A stretch of 64,000 nucleotides of DNA from Sulfurospirillum sp964441765 (GTDB lineage: Bacteria; Campylobacterota; Campylobacteria; Campylobacterales; Sulfurospirillaceae): NCBI GenBank assembly GCA_964441765.1, contig CAYTVI010000002.1, forward strand, positions 1 through 64,000, in the 5' to 3' direction. Below the pieces are notes generated by a model. That model ran no database searches and was not told where the DNA came from. It worked only from the letters and a program-made list of their open reading frames with translations. Shown here one piece after another: positions 42,124 to 51,761 of the stretch. The translations under genes and the position numbers were made by a program. The first letter of the stretch is position 1. Each line of letters begins with the position of its first letter.

Positions 42124-43697
42124 ATGCGTGCGTACAGCTATTTTGGTTCTACATGTAAAGAAATTTCTTCCTTAAAAGAGGTTCGCAGTCCGTATCACCA
42201 TGAAGTGGTTTCGTATGTCAATGTGTGCACCAAAGAGGATGCAAAACATATGCTTGATATTGCACAAAATGCGGCAAAATTAACAAAAATAGTGCCTTTG
42301 CATCAGCGTGTTGCTTGGCTTTTAGATGTGGCACAAAAACTAGAGCGTCTTAAAGAAGATTTTGCAAAAACGATGACCGATGAAGTGGGAAAGCCTATAC
42401 GTTTTTCACGTATGGAAGTGGAGCGCACGGTTGAGACCATCAAACTCTCGGCTAACGCTATGCATCATGTCAATGGAGAAACCTTTGATACCACAGCAAT
42501 GCCAAGTGGTAAAAAGACGTTAGCCTTTTACAAGCGTGAAGCGGTGGGTGTGGTTTTAGCCATCACGCCGTTTAATTTTCCACTCAATTTAGTGGCACAT
42601 AAAATCGCACCTGCATTGGTCGCTGGTAATGCGGTGATTTTAAAACCAACCTCGCAAGCGCCCTTGAGTGCGTTTAAACTTGCAAAGCTTTTTATTGAAA
42701 GTCCTTATGCTACCAAAGATGCACTCAGTCTTATTTACAGTGGCGAGGGAGTAAACGATACTTTGGTGTCAAGTGAAATTCCTCGCGTGATTAGTTTCAC
42801 AGGAAGTGTAAGTGTGGGAAAAGAGATTACATGTAAAGCGGGAATTAAAAAAATTGCGTTAGAACTTGGAGGCAATGCTGCAACCTATATTGACGCCTCT
42901 GCAAACTTGGCACATGCCGCAAAGCGATGTGCTTTTGGTGCGTTTATCAACTCAGGGCAAGTGTGCATCTCTTTACAGCGCATCTATGTGCATGAAACGA
43001 TTTATGAGGCATTTGCATGCGCGTTAGTTGAGGAGACAAAAGTGTTAAAAGTCGGCTCACCTTACGAAGAAGAGACGTTCATAGGTCCTATGGTGAATGC
43101 TACCTCTGNNNNNNNNNNNNNNNNNNNNNNNNNNNNNNNNNNNNNNNNNNNNNNNNNNNNNNNNNNNNNNNNNNNNNNNNNNNNNNNNNNNNNNNNNNNN
43201 NNNNNNNNGGCTCACCTTACGAAGAAGAGACGTTCATAGGTCCTATGGTGAATGCTACCTCTGTGGAAAAGGCACAGCGTTGGGTTAAAAGTGCTTTGGA
43301 TGAAGGTGCAAAACTCTTGCATGGTTTTACATGTAAAGATTTGATGTTTGAGCCAACCATTATGGGAGATGTGAAAGAAGAGATGAATATTGTGTGTGAA
43401 GAGGTTTTTGCGCCCATTGTTTCACTGATTAAAGTTAAAACGTATGAAGAGGCAAAAGAGAAAATCAATGCCTCTGCGTATGGGTTGCAATACTCTTTAT
43501 TTGCGAATGATTTGAGTATGGTCACAGATGCGATAGAGAGTTTTGAAGCAGGAGGCATCGTGGTCAATGATATTCCGACCCTGCGTTTTGATCTGCAACC
43601 GTATGGAGGCATAAAACACAGTGGGATTGGAAAAGAAGGACCCTATTATGCACTCTTAGATGATTACACCCAAATCAAATCTGTGGTAATATGCTAA
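42124..43697 (+). CDS. NAD(P)-dependent aldehyde dehydrogenase, split by a spurious assembly gap
   Basis: Aldehyde dehydrogenase superfamily; GlyAla-type lactaldehyde, glyceraldehyde-3-phosphate (non-phosphorylating) and succinate-semialdehyde dehydrogenases are closest in style. Visible: TPFNFPLN (about 154-161), FTGSVSVGKEI (about 227-237), catalytic Glu in ELGGN and nucleophile Cys in NSGQVCIS (about 281-288). The 100 N at 43109-43208 are flanked by the same 55 bases (43054-43108 and 43209-43263). Removing the Ns and one copy gives 1419 bases, exactly 473 codons including stop, one open frame of 472 residues, normal for the family. The gene is therefore intact. Two exact palindrome copies and one near match lie inside. 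Substrate unknown. Confidence 0.9.
43054..43263. other. Assembly artefact: 55-base duplication around 100 N
   Basis: Identical 55-base ends either side of a 100-N gap, the typical result of scaffolding two de Bruijn contigs that share one k-mer. Merging restores the reading frame exactly. Confidence 0.93.
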
Positions 43698-43707
43698 GAG
43701 AATATTT

Positions 43708-43717
43708 TTACATGTAA
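43708..43717. repeat. TTACATGTAA copy overlapping the bcp leader
   Basis: Located 11 bases before the bcp ATG; its right end runs into the AAAAGGA ribosome binding site. Confidence 0.8.
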
Positions 43718-43727
43718 AAGGAAAACA

Positions 43728-44195
43728 ATGTTAGCCATAGGAAATCAAGCCCCCGCATTTAGCCTACCCAATCAAGATGATGTCGAGATATCGCTTCGAG
43801 ATTTAGAAGGTAAATGGATTGTGCTCTATTTTTACCCCAAAGACAATACACCAGGGTGTACCACAGAAGCGTGTGATTTTACAGCTTCCATGCCCATTTT
43901 TGAAGATTTGGGTGCAGTTATATTAGGCGTTAGCCCCGATAGCACCGCATCGCACCAGAAATTTATCGCCAAACAAAAATTAGAGCTTACCTTGCTCTCC
44001 GACGTGAACACAGAAGTAGCTCAAGCATACGGTGTGTGGCAGTTAAAAAAGTTTTGTGGTAAAGAGTATATGGGAATTGTTCGCTCTACATTTTTGATTG
44101 ATCCCAGTGGCACGATAGCGCACATCTGGAGTAACGTCAAAGTAGCAGGACATTCACAAGCGGTTAAAGCTGTTTTAGAGAGCTTACAAAAGTAA
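43728..44195 (+). CDS. bcp: Thioredoxin-dependent thiol peroxidase (bacterioferritin comigratory protein)
   Basis: 155 residues, peroxiredoxin Q/Bcp subfamily; reduces hydroperoxides with thioredoxin. Peroxidatic Cys44 in NTPGCTTEAC with resolving Cys49 five residues later, the usual intramolecular arrangement. Its stop is inside a hairpin (44179-44200) shared with the convergent gene. Confidence 0.95.
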   Translation: MLAIGNQAPAFSLPNQDDVEISLRDLEGKWIVLYFYPKDNTPGCTTEACDFTASMPIFEDLGAVILGVSPDSTASHQKFIAKQKLELTLLSDVNTEVAQAYGVWQLKKFCGKEYMGIVRSTFLIDPSGTIAHIWSNVKVAGHSQAVKAVLESLQK

Positions 44196-44200
44196 GCTCT
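44179..44200. terminator. Hairpin spanning the 3' ends of bcp and the convergent gene
   Basis: Nine-base arms 44179-44187 and 44192-44200 with an AAAA loop. It includes the last codons of bcp and reaches into the stop codon of the DUF748 gene; only three bases separate the two coding ends. Confidence 0.5.
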
Positions 44201-47045
44201 AATTGCTAATTGTTATTGCACAACCAATCCATTTCTCGCGAATGGTATCGCTGGGTTGAATATCATTTTTGAGGATTTTATGCGCGGGGATTTTATGCTG
44301 TTGTATCATTTTTTGCACAAAAATCTCCGCACGTTGTTGTGCGAGATGCTGAAGCTCTTCAGGTGCTAATGGAAGTTTTGTGACAATCATCCCTTTTAAG
44401 GTTTCATTGACAACACCTCGGTCTGCTTTTTGCTCTTCAAGTGTTTTCATCAGTGCTTCATACGCTTCTTTGGAAAGATGCTTAATAAAGAGTTCTTTAA
44501 GCGCTTTGGCGTAACTGTTTTCTCCTGCTTTAGCATTTTTTGTCATTGCTTCTATCTGTTGTGTGAGTTTATTTTCCCTCAAGGCTGTGCCATCGGCTTC
44601 TTCATTGTAGCTAGGAGTAATACGTAATTTTAGTTCAGGTTTTTTCTCTAAAATAAGTTTGTATTGTTCCATCTTCTCTTCTTCGGAAGCAATGAGTTCA
44701 AATGAGCCTAAGGCAAAATCAACGCTTTGCAGGGATTCGGTTTCGATACCTAAAATAGAGCCAAGTAAACTAAAAGGTGAAGTAACAATACTGCCTATGA
44801 GATTGCCAATGGCTTTCCACACGATGGCGCCATAACGAAACTCTGGATCGTTTAAATCTCCGCTGACAGGTAAATTAAGATCAATCTGCCCTCTAGAATC
44901 TTTCAAAATAGCGATAGCAAGTCCTAAAGGCAATGAGGTGGCTTCATCACTTTCTATTTTTTCACCTAAGGTGAGCGAATCTAAATTGATTTTATTATCT
45001 CCCTCCATCAATCCTTGTTTGATTTTATAAGAAAGATCCATCGAGAGTTTTCCTTTTTGAATCGCATAACCTATAAATTTTCCAGAATAAGGGGTCAAAG
45101 AGGGCATATCGATATTTTTAAAAAGGATTTTAAGATTGGCTCTGTTAGTGAAATCAAAAGGCAATAAAGAGCCTCCGATTTTGGCATAGCCGTATTTATC
45201 GACTTTCCCCTCGAGGCTTAAAACGGAAGGGCGCGTGTTTTTTGTATCTAGCGTTGAAAAAGAGCCATTTAGGTTATGAATGAGTGTCGCAAAAGGGATA
45301 GGCAAAGAGGCATCTTTAAAACGAGCACTTCCTCCTTTGAGTGTGACTTCACCAATACGCATGTGCATCTCTTCTTCTTTTTGAGAAGAAGCAGGTGAGG
45401 AGGGTGTGGATTTAAGAAGGGCGCTAAAATTGGTACTTTTATCTTTGTGAATATCTAAGTTGAGGTAGGGTTTCGTAAGAAGAATTTTCTTTACATGTAA
45501 AGTGGCAGGATGCGTTGCATACATGACTTCATTTAAGGAGAGTTTATCCCATGCCAGTAAAGATTTCTTAGAGATATCGTTGATATTAAGAGACTCTATG
45601 TGAACATCGCCTTTAAAAAGGAGTTCCATTGTTTTTTTGAAGTTTAGTTTGAGTGTTGATTGGGTGGATAGTGTTCCATGTGTTAGCGCAAATGTTACAT
45701 AAGGAGTTAAATAAGGTTGTGCTTTTATCAAGGGCAGGGCTTGTGTGTTAAGGCTTGTCTCTAAGGTATTGGATGCAAGGTTGAATGAGCCATGAAGAGA
45801 TATAAGACTGTTTTTATCGACACGGCTTGAAAACGAATAGTTTGTCGATTGATTGGTATCGGTAGAAAGATTAGTCGCTTCGAGGCTCAGTTCGCTGAGT
45901 GTCGTTTTACCGTTTAAGACATTTTTATCAAGAATCTCTACCATGCCCTTTTCAAAGCGCAGTTTTTGAAGTGAAATATCCCATGAAGCCGATGATGTAT
46001 CATTTGCATCAACGGTTTGTGTGGTGGGTGTAAAAAGTGTGGCAAGGTTGATAGCATAGTTTTTTTCTAATACCAGTGAAACAAAAGGCTCATTGAGGCT
46101 AAGTGATTCTAAAAGAAGGGTATTTTCAGGCCAATGTAAGCTTATGCCTTCTGCTTTGACCAAAGGAGTTAAAAGAAATTTTTGTTCTTTTGGGTCGTGG
46201 AAAAGCAGTTTTTCTAACGATAGAGTTGCTTTTTCAATACCAATCTCAGGCTCGTCTTTACTAAGATTGATGGTGAAAGGCAGACGAGCAGAGAGTTCGC
46301 CCTCTTTTAATTTTGCTGGGAGTGTTGGTAAAAGGTAGTTCCATAAAAAAGGAAGCGGAAAATGGCTGACATTGACTTCCCCGTGAATAATAAAAGGGTC
46401 AAAAGAGAGACTGCTAGCCAGCGTGATTTTTTCTTGATTGTCTAAGAGTAGATGCAATGCATGGATGCTAAGGTCATCTTTTTTAAAGTTTAAATTATTA
46501 ACCGTGTAATGCATCGGTCCAAATTCAAAGATAAACGGTGTTTCAAGGCGAAAATCGGTAAATTTACCTTTCGTTGCATTGAGCTCAAAATGTTCAATGA
46601 GCAAAGGCAGTGTTGTTGTAGCCGTTTGATTTTCTTCTTGTGTTTCAGGCTCTTTGAGAAAGGATGCAAAAAGCGTTACTAAATTTAGCGTGCCATTTTT
46701 ATCGATTTGGGCATCGACAAAAGGCTCATGAATTGAAAAAGTCGTGATAACGATCTCTTTTTTTAGAAGAGCTAGGGGTGAATAGTTTACGTAAAGTTCT
46801 TTAAATCCTAGAACAGGTTCTTTAGATGCGGATAGCAGTGAGAGATTGTTTACATGTAATTCATAGGTTAAGGGGTTGAATTTTACATTTTCTAAAGCAA
46901 TATCAAGATGAAACTGTTGGTTGACAAAAGAGGGTACTTTTGTTTGTAGAACCCATGGTAGAAGCATAAAACCACTGACTAAATAAAGCAAAGGGAGTAC
47001 AATCATCCAAAACCAAATATTTTTAAGATACTTGATAACCATCAT
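44199..47045 (-). CDS. Large DUF748/AsmA-like envelope protein
   Basis: 948 residues from ATG 47045 (ATG 47042 also possible), after GAGGAG. One N-terminal transmembrane helix (about 10-32), then a very long beta-rich periplasmic region with repeated Leu/Ser/Thr strands as in AsmA/TamB/YhdP-type lipid-transfer bridges. DUF748-like blocks occur near residues 55-130 and 560-780. The last ~70 residues (EELQHLAQQRAEIFVQKMI) recall the end of an OmpA-like peptidoglycan-binding domain. Likely role is inter-membrane lipid transport or envelope maintenance; this is inference from family plan. Two palindrome copies inside. Confidence 0.7.
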   Translation of the reverse strand: MMVIKYLKNIWFWMIVLPLLYLVSGFMLLPWVLQTKVPSFVNQQFHLDIALENVKFNPLTYELHVNNLSLLSASKEPVLGFKELYVNYSPLALLKKEIVITTFSIHEPFVDAQIDKNGTLNLVTLFASFLKEPETQEENQTATTTLPLLIEHFELNATKGKFTDFRLETPFIFEFGPMHYTVNNLNFKKDDLSIHALHLLLDNQEKITLASSLSFDPFIIHGEVNVSHFPLPFLWNYLLPTLPAKLKEGELSARLPFTINLSKDEPEIGIEKATLSLEKLLFHDPKEQKFLLTPLVKAEGISLHWPENTLLLESLSLNEPFVSLVLEKNYAINLATLFTPTTQTVDANDTSSASWDISLQKLRFEKGMVEILDKNVLNGKTTLSELSLEATNLSTDTNQSTNYSFSSRVDKNSLISLHGSFNLASNTLETSLNTQALPLIKAQPYLTPYVTFALTHGTLSTQSTLKLNFKKTMELLFKGDVHIESLNINDISKKSLLAWDKLSLNEVMYATHPATLHVKKILLTKPYLNLDIHKDKSTNFSALLKSTPSSPASSQKEEEMHMRIGEVTLKGGSARFKDASLPIPFATLIHNLNGSFSTLDTKNTRPSVLSLEGKVDKYGYAKIGGSLLPFDFTNRANLKILFKNIDMPSLTPYSGKFIGYAIQKGKLSMDLSYKIKQGLMEGDNKINLDSLTLGEKIESDEATSLPLGLAIAILKDSRGQIDLNLPVSGDLNDPEFRYGAIVWKAIGNLIGSIVTSPFSLLGSILGIETESLQSVDFALGSFELIASEEEKMEQYKLILEKKPELKLRITPSYNEEADGTALRENKLTQQIEAMTKNAKAGENSYAKALKELFIKHLSKEAYEALMKTLEEQKADRGVVNETLKGMIVTKLPLAPEELQHLAQQRAEIFVQKMIQQHKIPAHKILKNDIQPSDTIREKWIGCAITISN

Positions 47046-47069
47046 ACGCTCCTCATCGAAGTTAGGACT

Positions 47070-47101
47070 ATTATACAACAAAAGGGCATCTATGTTATAA
47101 T
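47070..47101. promoter_or_regulatory. Divergent promoters between the DUF748 gene and queH
   Basis: TATAAT on the minus strand at 47075-47070 and on the plus strand at 47096-47101, 85-base intergenic space. Confidence 0.55.
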
Positions 47102-47130
47102 TTTTCCACTCCAAACGATAAAGAAGTGCG

Positions 47131-48228
47131 ATGTTAGTTCATATTTGTTGCTCAGTTGATAGCCATTTTTTTCTTCAAAAACTACAAAAACTCTATCCTC
47201 ATGAAACGTTGATAGGATTTTTTTATGACCCCAATATTCATCCTATGAGTGAATACCAACTAAGGCTTTTAGATGTGAGAAGAAGCTGTCAAAAATTGGG
47301 GATTACACTGTATGAAGGTGTGTATAATTATGAAAGTTGGATAGAAGCTGTACGAGGGTTGGAAGAAGAGCCAGAAAAAGGCAAACGCTGTGATGTTTGT
47401 TTTGACAACAGGTTAGAAGAAAGTGCTTTAAAAGCGCTAGAAATTGGTGAAAAAATAGTAACAACAACCTTACTAACAAGTCCAAAAAAGTCACTTCATC
47501 AGTTAGCACATTCTTTACATGTAATTACTGAAAAATATGGGCTAGAAAGTGTTGTTCTTGATTTTAGAAAAAACGGAGGAACGCAAGAACAATTTGCACT
47601 TGCAAAAAAAGACCAACTCTATCATCAAGACTATTGTGGGTGTCTTTTTGCGCTCTCCAAACAACGCGATATGCAACAGCGATGGAAGGATGAGCTTTGC
47701 TCACCTTTAAGAGCGCAAGTACTTCCCTCATCGATTGAAGATCGTATTGAAGTTTATGAAAAAGTGATAGTTGCGGAAGCACACCAACAGCGCTTTAAAC
47801 TACGAAGAGAAAAGTTTTTAAATTATCGTCTTTTAAGAGCTTGGGTCAAGAAAAACGGTGAAGGTGTGATACCAAGCTATGTTTTATTTTATTCGACAAC
47901 AAAAAAAGAGTCACTCAAAGGACGCATTGAATCCATCGATAACGATATTGGATATTTCACCAAAGAAGAGGTGCTTTTTGTTTCTCTTACATACTTTAAT
48001 AAAACGATGAAAACAGCATTTAAAAGCGTTAAAGAGATGCTTTTCAACCCTCTTCCTATAGCCTCTGAACTTGAGTTTAGAGCGCATTTACTTCAAACGC
48101 CTTATATTTCACTCTCCGCTATTATTATTCTCGATGAGCTTCATTTAGAGAGTTATGAGCTCTATTTATCAACAAAAACATACCCTGACATTAGAGAAAA
48201 TTTAGTATTAATTGGATACAATAATTGA
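47131..48228 (+). CDS. queH: Epoxyqueuosine reductase QueH
   Basis: 365 residues. QueH (DUF208) is the non-cobalamin enzyme for the last step of queuosine synthesis in tRNA. The Fe-S and metal ligands are all visible: Cys6-Cys7 in HICCSVDSHF, Cys87 and Cys90 in CDVCFDNR, and Cys169 and Cys171 in DYCGC. The C-terminal ~170 residues form an extension not needed in short QueH proteins. Contains one palindrome copy coded as Leu-His-Val. Confidence 0.88.
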   Translation: MLVHICCSVDSHFFLQKLQKLYPHETLIGFFYDPNIHPMSEYQLRLLDVRRSCQKLGITLYEGVYNYESWIEAVRGLEEEPEKGKRCDVCFDNRLEESALKALEIGEKIVTTTLLTSPKKSLHQLAHSLHVITEKYGLESVVLDFRKNGGTQEQFALAKKDQLYHQDYCGCLFALSKQRDMQQRWKDELCSPLRAQVLPSSIEDRIEVYEKVIVAEAHQQRFKLRREKFLNYRLLRAWVKKNGEGVIPSYVLFYSTTKKESLKGRIESIDNDIGYFTKEEVLFVSLTYFNKTMKTAFKSVKEMLFNPLPIASELEFRAHLLQTPYISLSAIIILDELHLESYELYLSTKTYPDIRENLVLIGYNN

Positions 48229-48252
48229 ATTTTGTTCATAAGGTTTCATAAA

Positions 48253-48699
48253 ATGATAGATGTTGTAGAGATTCAAAAAATTCTTCCTCACCGCTTCCCG
48301 TTCTTACTGCTTGACCGTGTTACAGAGCTTGTTCCTCAGGTTTCCATCGAAGGCTATAAAAATGTGACCATTGGAGAACAAATCTTCCAAGGACACTTTC
48401 CCGACCATCCGATTTATCCAGGTGTTATGATTATTGAAGGGATGGCTCAAGCAGGTGGCGTGCTTGCATTTAAAAGCATGGATGCAGAGGGACAAGAAAA
48501 TACCAAAGAAAAAGTTGTTTATTTTATGAGTATTGACAATGCTAAATTTAGAAGTCCTGTAAGACCAGGTGATAAGCTAGTCTATAAGCTCACTGTTCTT
48601 AAGCATCGTGGAAATATTTGGGTGCTCGATGGTAAGGCATATGTGGACGATAAATTGGTGGCTGAAGCAGAACTCAAAGCAATGATTGTGGACAAATAA
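48253..48699 (+). CDS. fabZ: 3-hydroxyacyl-ACP dehydratase
   Basis: 148 residues, hot-dog fold. Catalytic His48 in GHFPDHPIYPG and Glu62 in IIEGMAQAGG. The ATG at 48253 (MIDVVEIQKILPHR) matches the family start. One base separates its stop from lpxA, the classical fatty-acid/lipid A pairing. Confidence 0.96.
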   Translation: MIDVVEIQKILPHRFPFLLLDRVTELVPQVSIEGYKNVTIGEQIFQGHFPDHPIYPGVMIIEGMAQAGGVLAFKSMDAEGQENTKEKVVYFMSIDNAKFRSPVRPGDKLVYKLTVLKHRGNIWVLDGKAYVDDKLVAEAELKAMIVDK

Positions 48700-48700
48700 G

Positions 48701-49495
48701 ATGGCAACTATTCATCCGACCGCCATTGTGGAAGAAGGTGCGAGTTTAGCTGCTGATGTGATTATCGGTGCATATGCGTTTATCTCTTCAAACACGATTT
48801 TAAAAAGTGGCGTTGAAGTGATGCAAGGTGCCCAAATTTATGGCAATACAAGAGTCGGTGAAAGTACGAAGATTTACCCGTATGCGATCATTGGATTGCC
48901 TCCTCAAGATATTAGCTACAAGGTTGAAGACGATGTTCGTGTTGAAATTGGGCGTAACAATACCATTCGTGAGTTTGTAACCATCAACGCAGGAACACGC
49001 AGTGGTGGTGGGCTCACAAAAATTGGGGATAACTGTTTTATTATGATTTATTGTCATATTGCACATGATTGTAAAGTAGGCAATAATGTCATTATGGCGA
49101 ATAATGCAACCCTTGCAGGTCATGTACACATTGGCTCATTTACGGTGATTGGTGGAATGACACCGATTCATCAGTTTGTTCATGTTGGTGAGGGTGTCAT
49201 GATTGGTGGAGCAAGTGCTGTGAGTCAAGATATTCCTCATTTTTGTTTGGCTGAGGGGAATCGCGCGGTCATTCGTGGACTTAACAGCGTGGGATTGAAA
49301 CGACGCTTTGCGAAAGAAGATATCGTTGCCATTCAAAGTGCGTATCGCGCTTTATTTAGAAGTGATAAACCTATAAAAGAGACAGCAGCTGAACTGATTG
49401 TAAACAGCGCAAATGAGAAAGTGGTACAAATGTGCCATTTTATTATGGAGTCCAAACGAGGTATTCCATTTGAGAGGAAAAATAATGGTGAATAG
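48701..49495 (+). CDS. lpxA: Acyl-ACP-UDP-N-acetylglucosamine O-acyltransferase
   Basis: 264 residues, first step of lipid A synthesis. Left-handed beta-helix hexapeptide repeats through residue ~185 and a helical C-terminus. Catalytic His is His122 in CHIAHDC by comparison with E. coli His125. Overlaps clpX by 11 bases. Confidence 0.96.
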   Translation: MATIHPTAIVEEGASLAADVIIGAYAFISSNTILKSGVEVMQGAQIYGNTRVGESTKIYPYAIIGLPPQDISYKVEDDVRVEIGRNNTIREFVTINAGTRSGGGLTKIGDNCFIMIYCHIAHDCKVGNNVIMANNATLAGHVHIGSFTVIGGMTPIHQFVHVGEGVMIGGASAVSQDIPHFCLAEGNRAVIRGLNSVGLKRRFAKEDIVAIQSAYRALFRSDKPIKETAAELIVNSANEKVVQMCHFIMESKRGIPFERKNNGE

Positions 49496-50714
49496 AGAGT
49501 GTAGTTTTTGTGGTACCAAAGAGAGCAGTGACACAAGATTAATAGCAGGCGATGATGTTTTTATTTGTGAACATTGTGTCATTTCTGCGCATAAAATTTT
49601 CTTTGGCGATATCCAAGAAGCTGTTGGAAGTAGTGATGAAACCTTTAACCAAGAGCTACTGACACCTAAAGAGCTCAAAAAAGTCTTAGATGATTTCGTC
49701 ATAGGGCAAGACCAAGCAAAGAAAGTCTTTTCAGTCGGTGTATATAATCACTATAAACGTATTTTTAAACAAAACTATGTCAAAGATGAAACAGAGATCG
49801 CAAAATCAAATATGCTTTTGATTGGACCAACTGGAAGTGGTAAAACCTTGATGGCTCAAACACTTGCTCGCTTTTTAGATGTGCCAATAGCCATTTCAGA
49901 TGCGACCAGTTTAACGGAAGCGGGTTATGTGGGTGAAGATGTTGAAAATATTTTGACAAAACTTTTACAATGTGCCAATGGCGATATTAAAAAAGCAGAA
50001 CAAGGCATTGTCTTTATCGATGAGATTGACAAGATTGCACGCATGAGTGAAAATCGCTCCATTACCCGTGATGTTTCAGGCGAAGGCGTTCAACAAGCCC
50101 TCTTAAAAATTATTGAAGGCAGTGTGGTCAATATCCCACCAAAAGGCGGACGTAAACATCCGAATCAAGATTTTATTCAAATTGATACCACGAACATTTT
50201 ATTTGTATGCGCTGGGGCATTTGATGGGTTGGAAGAGATTATCAAACGACGTATTGGTAAAAATGTCCTTGGTTTTGAGCAAGAAAAACGCACAAAAAGC
50301 CAAGATGAGGGACTTTTTGATTTGGTAGAGCCTGATGATTTGGTGCATTATGGCTTGATTCCTGAACTTATTGGTCGTTTACATGTAACGGCGAAACTTT
50401 CACCGATTACGAAAGACGATATGGTGCGCATTTTGACAGAGCCTAAAAATGCAATCTTTAAACAATATAAAAAACTTTTTGCAATAGACAATGTAGAACT
50501 TTCATTGGATAAAGAAGCGTTTGACGCGATTGCTGAGATGGCAATTAAGCGTAAGACGGGGGCTAGAGGTTTACGAAGTATCATGGAAGAGATAATGGTG
50601 GATATTATGTATGAGCTTCCAGAACTTGATGGGTATGAAGTGGTCATTAACAAAGATGTTATTGTCAATCATGAAAAACCACTCTACATTAAAAAAAATA
50701 AAAAAAGTGCGTAA
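49485..50714 (+). CDS. clpX: ATP-dependent Clp protease ATP-binding subunit ClpX
   Basis: 409 residues from ATG 49485 (MVNREC), preceded by AGAGGA; upstream in-frame codons lie within lpxA. Zinc-binding domain Cys6/Cys9/Cys28/Cys31, Walker A GPTGSGKT, Walker B IVFIDEIDKI, pore loop GYVGEDVE and sensor-2 GARGLRS. A palindrome copy (50379) falls in the arginine-finger segment, which reads IGRLHVTAKL where E. coli, as I recall, has IGRLPVVATL. Unfolds substrates for ClpP, which is not in this window. Confidence 0.96.
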   Translation: MVNRECSFCGTKESSDTRLIAGDDVFICEHCVISAHKIFFGDIQEAVGSSDETFNQELLTPKELKKVLDDFVIGQDQAKKVFSVGVYNHYKRIFKQNYVKDETEIAKSNMLLIGPTGSGKTLMAQTLARFLDVPIAISDATSLTEAGYVGEDVENILTKLLQCANGDIKKAEQGIVFIDEIDKIARMSENRSITRDVSGEGVQQALLKIIEGSVVNIPPKGGRKHPNQDFIQIDTTNILFVCAGAFDGLEEIIKRRIGKNVLGFEQEKRTKSQDEGLFDLVEPDDLVHYGLIPELIGRLHVTAKLSPITKDDMVRILTEPKNAIFKQYKKLFAIDNVELSLDKEAFDAIAEMAIKRKTGARGLRSIMEEIMVDIMYELPELDGYEVVINKDVIVNHEKPLYIKKNKKSA

Positions 50715-50726
50715 AAAAGGATAGAG

Positions 50727-51761
50727 ATGATTTTAGACAAGTTAATAGGGTTTTTCTCAAGCGATATGAGTATCGACTTGGGGACAGCTAACACACTCGT
50801 ACTCGTAAAAGGCAAGGGGATTATTATCAACGAGCCTTCCGTTGTTGCGGTACAGCGCAATCGTTATGGAAAGCAAAGTATTTTAGCGGTGGGTAAAGAA
50901 GCAAAGAACATGGTGGGTAAAACACCAGGTGATATTGAAGCCATTCGCCCAATGCGTGATGGGGTTATCGCTGATTTTGATATGACAGAAAAGATGATTC
51001 GTTATTTCATTGAAAAAGCACACCGTAGAAAAAGCTTTTTACGTCCACGTATTATCATCTGTGTTCCGTATGGCTTGACACAAGTAGAGCGAAAAGCAGT
51101 ACGTGAGTCTGCAATGAGTGCAGGAGCGCGTCAAGTCTTTTTGATTGAAGAGCCAATGGCAGCTGCTATTGGAGCAGGTCTTCCTGTTCGTGACCCTCAA
51201 GGAAGTTTGGTGGTGGATATTGGTGGAGGTACCACTGAAATTGGTGTTGTATCATTGGGTGGCTTGGTTATCAGTAAATCGATTCGTGTTGCGGGTGATA
51301 AGATTGATATGGCGATTGTAGATTATGTCAAGAAAAAATACAACTTATTGATTGGTGAAAGAACGGGAGAAGAGATCAAAATCTCTATAGGTACAGCCGT
51401 TCCTATGGATGAACCTTTGGTTTTAGTGGTGAAAGGTCGTGACCAAGTGAGTGGTCTTTTAAGCCGAATTGAGCTTACGAGTGAAGATGTGAGAGATGCG
51501 ATCAAAGAGCCTCTTAAAGAGATTGCAGATGCACTTAAAGATGTACTTGAAGTCATGCCTCCTGACCTTGCAGGAGATATCGTTGAAAATGGCATTGTTC
51601 TCACGGGAGGCGGTGCGCTGATTCGTGGATTTGACAAGTACCTCTCAGATATCGTAAAACTCCCTGTTTTTGTAGCGGATGAGCCACTTTTAGCGGTTGC
51701 TAAAGGGACAGGTAAAGCATTGGAAGAGATAGAGCTTTTACAACAATTGTCGAATGAATAA
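50727..51761 (+). CDS. mreB: Rod shape-determining protein MreB
   Basis: 344 residues, bacterial actin. Phosphate loops DLGTANTLV (17-25) and VDIGGGTTEIGVV (about 161-173) and the adenosine motif TGGGALIRG (about 293-301). Overlaps mreC by 8 bases. Filaments guide lateral wall synthesis, consistent with a rod or spiral cell. Confidence 0.97.
   Translation: MILDKLIGFFSSDMSIDLGTANTLVLVKGKGIIINEPSVVAVQRNRYGKQSILAVGKEAKNMVGKTPGDIEAIRPMRDGVIADFDMTEKMIRYFIEKAHRRKSFLRPRIIICVPYGLTQVERKAVRESAMSAGARQVFLIEEPMAAAIGAGLPVRDPQGSLVVDIGGGTTEIGVVSLGGLVISKSIRVAGDKIDMAIVDYVKKKYNLLIGERTGEEIKISIGTAVPMDEPLVLVVKGRDQVSGLLSRIELTSEDVRDAIKEPLKEIADALKDVLEVMPPDLAGDIVENGIVLTGGGALIRGFDKYLSDIVKLPVFVADEPLLAVAKGTGKALEEIELLQQLSNE

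Noticed and set aside
43054..43263. Tandem 55-base duplication as a real repeat
   Set aside because: It brackets exactly 100 N, and removing one copy restores one continuous reading frame; it is an assembly artefact.
42124..43697. Aldehyde dehydrogenase as a pseudogene or two genes
   Set aside because: The apparent break is only the false gap; the merged gene is full length with intact catalytic residues.
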